The position numbers and the translations under genes are program-made. From Gammaproteobacteria bacterium (GTDB taxonomy: Bacteria; Pseudomonadota; Gammaproteobacteria; Steroidobacterales; Steroidobacteraceae): a stretch of 8,434 nt of DNA. Shown piece by piece: positions 6,344 to 8,434 of the stretch. The stretch lies in contig JASHUC010000540.1 of assembly GCA_030040235.1 (NCBI GenBank), forward strand, positions 1 to 8,434. Reading direction: 5' to 3'. The notes below the pieces were generated by a model that did no database searches, was not told the DNA's origin, and saw only the letters and a list, made by a program, of their open reading frames with translations. How positions within the stretch are numbered: the first letter of the stretch is position 1; every line of letters begins with the position of its first letter.

Positions 6344-6347
6344 TCCT
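6344..6347 (-). promoter_or_regulatory. Ribosome binding site supporting the TTG start
   Basis: AGGA on the minus strand, five bases before the TTG at 6338 and just 3' of the cytochrome stop codon (6350-6352). It is short but is the only SD-like signal positioned for the signal-peptide start. Confidence 0.5.
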
Positions 6348-6349
6348 GA

Positions 6350-8434
6350 CTAGTTGTTGTTGAGCTGCGTGGCCGCATCGAACGGGCTGTTGAAGTACTG
6401 CGCGCCGATATCGACCCACTCGGAGATGATGCGCAGCTCCGAGGGGCTGAGAAGCCCCGCGTGGGTCGCATCGGTCGATGTGGGCCCGAGCAGATTGAAG
6501 AACACCGTGGAGTCGTGCGCGTCGCCGGGGATGAGCGGACCGGGCAGCATGACCGGCACCTGCGTCGGCTGGCCGGTGGTCGGATCGATCGGGCCGGCCT
6601 GGGTGACGGGCACGAGCACGCCGTTCACGAGCTCCAGCTCCTGGTGAGACTCGAGCAGATCGATATAGGAGGTGACTTGGGTGTCCGCGGGCAGGGCCGA
6701 GAGGGCGGGGCTCGTCAGATCGAGGTTGCCCGCCGGCACCTGGGCAATGCCGTTGGCGTTCGAGGGGGCGTGGCAGTTCGTGCACGTGTCGTTCACGACG
6801 GTGCCGTTCGTTTCCGTGATCATGCGCGACGCCTCCCAGATCGGCTGGATATGGTCCGGGTAGTCGATGATGACCATGCAGTTGTAGGCCCATCCCGCCA
6901 GGCAGTTATCCGTCGTGGGCGCAGGCTCCGTGGCGGGTTGCTGCAGATAGCTGTACGTGATCGCGGGATTCGCGGTGAGGCCGGTACCGTTGGTGTTCGT
7001 CCAAACGTCGGTGTAGAGCACCTCGACGTTCGGCATCATCTGCAGGCAGGGCGGATTGTCGTTCGCGCAGCTCCACGTGCTCAGCGCTTCGGCCATCGTC
7101 TCCCCGGCGGAGGTCGGCGGGAAGGTCGGCACGGAGTTGGTCCATGCGCCCGCCGCAACCTCGGCCGAGGTCGCTCCGTCGTCGGGCGAGGCATTGAACA
7201 CGTCCTGCCGGCCGTGCGAATGGGCCGTTTGGCCGGCGGGCGGATTTTGCTGCGCGGCCGGCGTGTGGCAGCCGTTGCACTTCACGACCTCGCCCGGAGC
7301 GACCTGCAGCCAGGCGTTGTGCGTCGGGAAGATCCGCTGCGCATTGGCATCGAGAACGCTGATCTGGAACGGTACGTTCGCCGGCACCTGGATGTACACC
7401 GAGCCGTCGGGCTGGACGGGCACATAGCCGAAGATCGCCCGCATGTAGTTGGTGACGCCGAACGCGGCGGTCGGCAGATTGAGCTTGAGGAAGGCCGGAT
7501 CGGGCTGCGGCACCGGGGTCTCGATGCGCACGAAGCGCGCCGGACGCTGGGTGGCCGGCACGGCTCCGTTCGCCAGCGCCTGGATGTTCGGCTGAGCCTG
7601 ATTCGTGAGCGCGGCGACCTCGTCGGTGCCGTCGAAGTCGTAGACGCTCTTCACGTCGATCGCGCCGACGTTCGAATTGTAGAAGGTCTCGTTGAGCGTC
7701 GGCCCCGGAACCCCGTTTTGCACGCCATCGAGGATCACCGCCGGTAACGCTCGGGGCTGTGCTGCGACGACATCCGTGATCATGATGCCGTCGGTCGGTT
7801 GCATGATCGGCTGCAGAGTGTTCGTCGAGGGGTCGAACATCCAGAGGCTATAAAGAGGAGGCGCATCGGTTGCGGTGGGGCTCGCGAGCGCGGTCGGCGT
7901 GCAGGGCACGATCTGATTCGTCGTCGTATCGAGCAGCCTGCACTGCGTCCAGCTCACGAGGATGCGGCCCGTGCCGTCCCAGAGCGGGAATCCGTCGTAG
8001 AAGCGCCCCCCCGGCGAGGGTCCGGGGATGGTGAGCACCTCGTAGGTGGTGGCGGGTGTCTGCGCGGGCCCGGTCGCTCCGGGATCGGCGAGCGTCGGCT
8101 GGGTGTTCTCGACGTAGTCGTCGGTATCGATCTCGACGAGATCGCCGCCGAAGTCGGTGCCGAGTGGGGCGGTCGCGCTCTCGGTGCCCGTGAAGGGGCG
8201 GATGAGGGCGAGGATCTTGCCGCTTTGCATCTCCTTGGCCTTCACGAACTCGATGGTCGCATCCGCGTCCGTGGTTCCGTTCGGCCCGGTCTGGTGGCTG
8301 TTCGCTCCGTACAGCAGCTGCAGATTCGTGCCGTCGGGATTGGCGGTGTAGAGCTGCATGCCGTCCTTGCCCGGCGGATCGTCCCAACGCGTCCACATCA
8401 CCTCGCCGCTCATGAGGACCGAGGGGTCGCGGTC
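6350..8434 (-). CDS. PD40/HzsA-like exported di-heme c-type cytochrome, 5' end outside window
   Basis: 694 residues are visible and the frame stays open to the window edge (DRDPSVLMSGEVMW), so the ATG at 8413 is internal and the true start and signal peptide lie outside. Numbering is from the edge. Residues of about 1-270 look like a beta-propeller of PD40 type (MQLYTANPDGTNLQLLYG, GGRFYDGFPLWDGTGRILVSW, LYSLWMFDPSTNTLQPI). Residues of about 310-390 resemble the middle domain of the hydrazine synthase alpha subunit (GYVPVQPDGSVYIQVPANVPFQISVLDANAQ, PGEVVKCNGCH). Two haem-binding motifs are seen: C386-N-G-C-H390 and C551-T-N-C-H555. Three further cysteine pairs (165/178, 456/463, 511/519) may be disulfides. 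The C-terminus (LSPSELRIISEWVDIGAQYFN) is typical of this cytochrome group. HzsA-like proteins occur well outside anammox bacteria with unknown function, and no HzsB/C is seen here, so hydrazine synthesis is not implied. It leads the visible operon. Confidence 0.85.
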   Translation of the reverse strand, partial: DRDPSVLMSGEVMWTRWDDPPGKDGMQLYTANPDGTNLQLLYGANSHQTGPNGTTDADATIEFVKAKEMQSGKILALIRPFTGTESATAPLGTDFGGDLVEIDTDDYVENTQPTLADPGATGPAQTPATTYEVLTIPGPSPGGRFYDGFPLWDGTGRILVSWTQCRLLDTTTNQIVPCTPTALASPTATDAPPLYSLWMFDPSTNTLQPIMQPTDGIMITDVVAAQPRALPAVILDGVQNGVPGPTLNETFYNSNVGAIDVKSVYDFDGTDEVAALTNQAQPNIQALANGAVPATQRPARFVRIETPVPQPDPAFLKLNLPTAAFGVTNYMRAIFGYVPVQPDGSVYIQVPANVPFQISVLDANAQRIFPTHNAWLQVAPGEVVKCNGCHTPAAQQNPPAGQTAHSHGRQDVFNASPDDGATSAEVAAGAWTNSVPTFPPTSAGETMAEALSTWSCANDNPPCLQMMPNVEVLYTDVWTNTNGTGLTANPAITYSYLQQPATEPAPTTDNCLAGWAYNCMVIIDYPDHIQPIWEASRMITETNGTVVNDTCTNCHAPSNANGIAQVPAGNLDLTSPALSALPADTQVTSYIDLLESHQELELVNGVLVPVTQAGPIDPTTGQPTQVPVMLPGPLIPGDAHDSTVFFNLLGPTSTDATHAGLLSPSELRIISEWVDIGAQYFNSPFDAATQLNNN
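6770..6784 (-). other. Second c-type haem motif (CTNCH)
   Basis: Codons for Cys-Thr-Asn-Cys-His, residues 551-555 of the visible part of the cytochrome, in the C-terminal region. Confidence 0.9.
7265..7279 (-). other. First c-type haem motif (CNGCH)
   Basis: Codons for Cys-Asn-Gly-Cys-His, residues 386-390 of the visible part of the cytochrome, immediately after the PGEVVK segment of the HzsA-like domain. Confidence 0.9.

Noticed and set aside
6339..6893. Extension of the SH3b-barrel reading frame upstream to an ATG at 6893
   Set aside because: The extension lies wholly over the cytochrome gene in another frame, is rich in Arg/His/Pro with no domain pattern, and would bury the signal peptide inside the protein.
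7169..7183. D-D-G-A-T in the cytochrome as a second flavinylation site
   Set aside because: It has Gly-Ala-Thr, but the Ser/Thr at -3 and the Asp at -6 from the acceptor are missing (Asp and Ser instead), so the consensus is not met.
6350..8434. Hydrazine synthase / anammox metabolism
   Set aside because: Only similarity to parts of the alpha subunit is seen; no beta/gamma subunit or hydrazine dehydrogenase is present, and HzsA-like proteins are known from other bacteria.

Overview
The window is GC-rich, densely coding and Gram-negative in character. Nearly every product carries a Sec or lipoprotein signal and several look like outer-membrane beta-barrels. Codon use and domain types suggest a high-GC proteobacterium, possibly a gammaproteobacterium, but no marker gene is present and the assignment is an impression. 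I see no RNA genes, mobile elements or CRISPR.

Layout: (1) 1-596, minus: 3'-truncated 1-Cys peroxiredoxin. (2) 597-902: non-coding. (3) 903-1757, minus: exported SYLF/Ysc84-domain protein. (4) 1857-2840, plus: exported ApbE-type FAD:protein FMN transferase. (5) 2876-8434, minus: six tightly packed genes read from right to left. These are a 5'-truncated PD40/HzsA-like di-heme cytochrome, an SH3b plus beta-barrel protein with a TTG start, an outer-membrane beta-barrel lipoprotein with a poly-Ser linker, a TlpA-like thioredoxin, a small DUF4266-type lipoprotein ending in GGGCGCN, and a DUF3570-type beta-barrel protein. ApbE converges on this operon across only 35 bp.

How they may work together: all seven products of the module (six operon genes plus ApbE) act outside the cytoplasm, and the set combines c-type haem, a flavin-attaching enzyme, a thiol oxidoreductase and several envelope proteins. 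The DUF3570-type protein carries D85-V-V-S-G-A-S91, which fits the D-x-x-[ST]-G-A-[ST] consensus that ApbE enzymes modify with FMN. My main hypothesis is that this is an envelope redox module with a covalently flavinylated outer-membrane protein, an HzsA-like cytochrome and a cysteine-tailed lipoprotein matured by the thioredoxin. The families are recognised from sequence patterns only; the joint function is inference.
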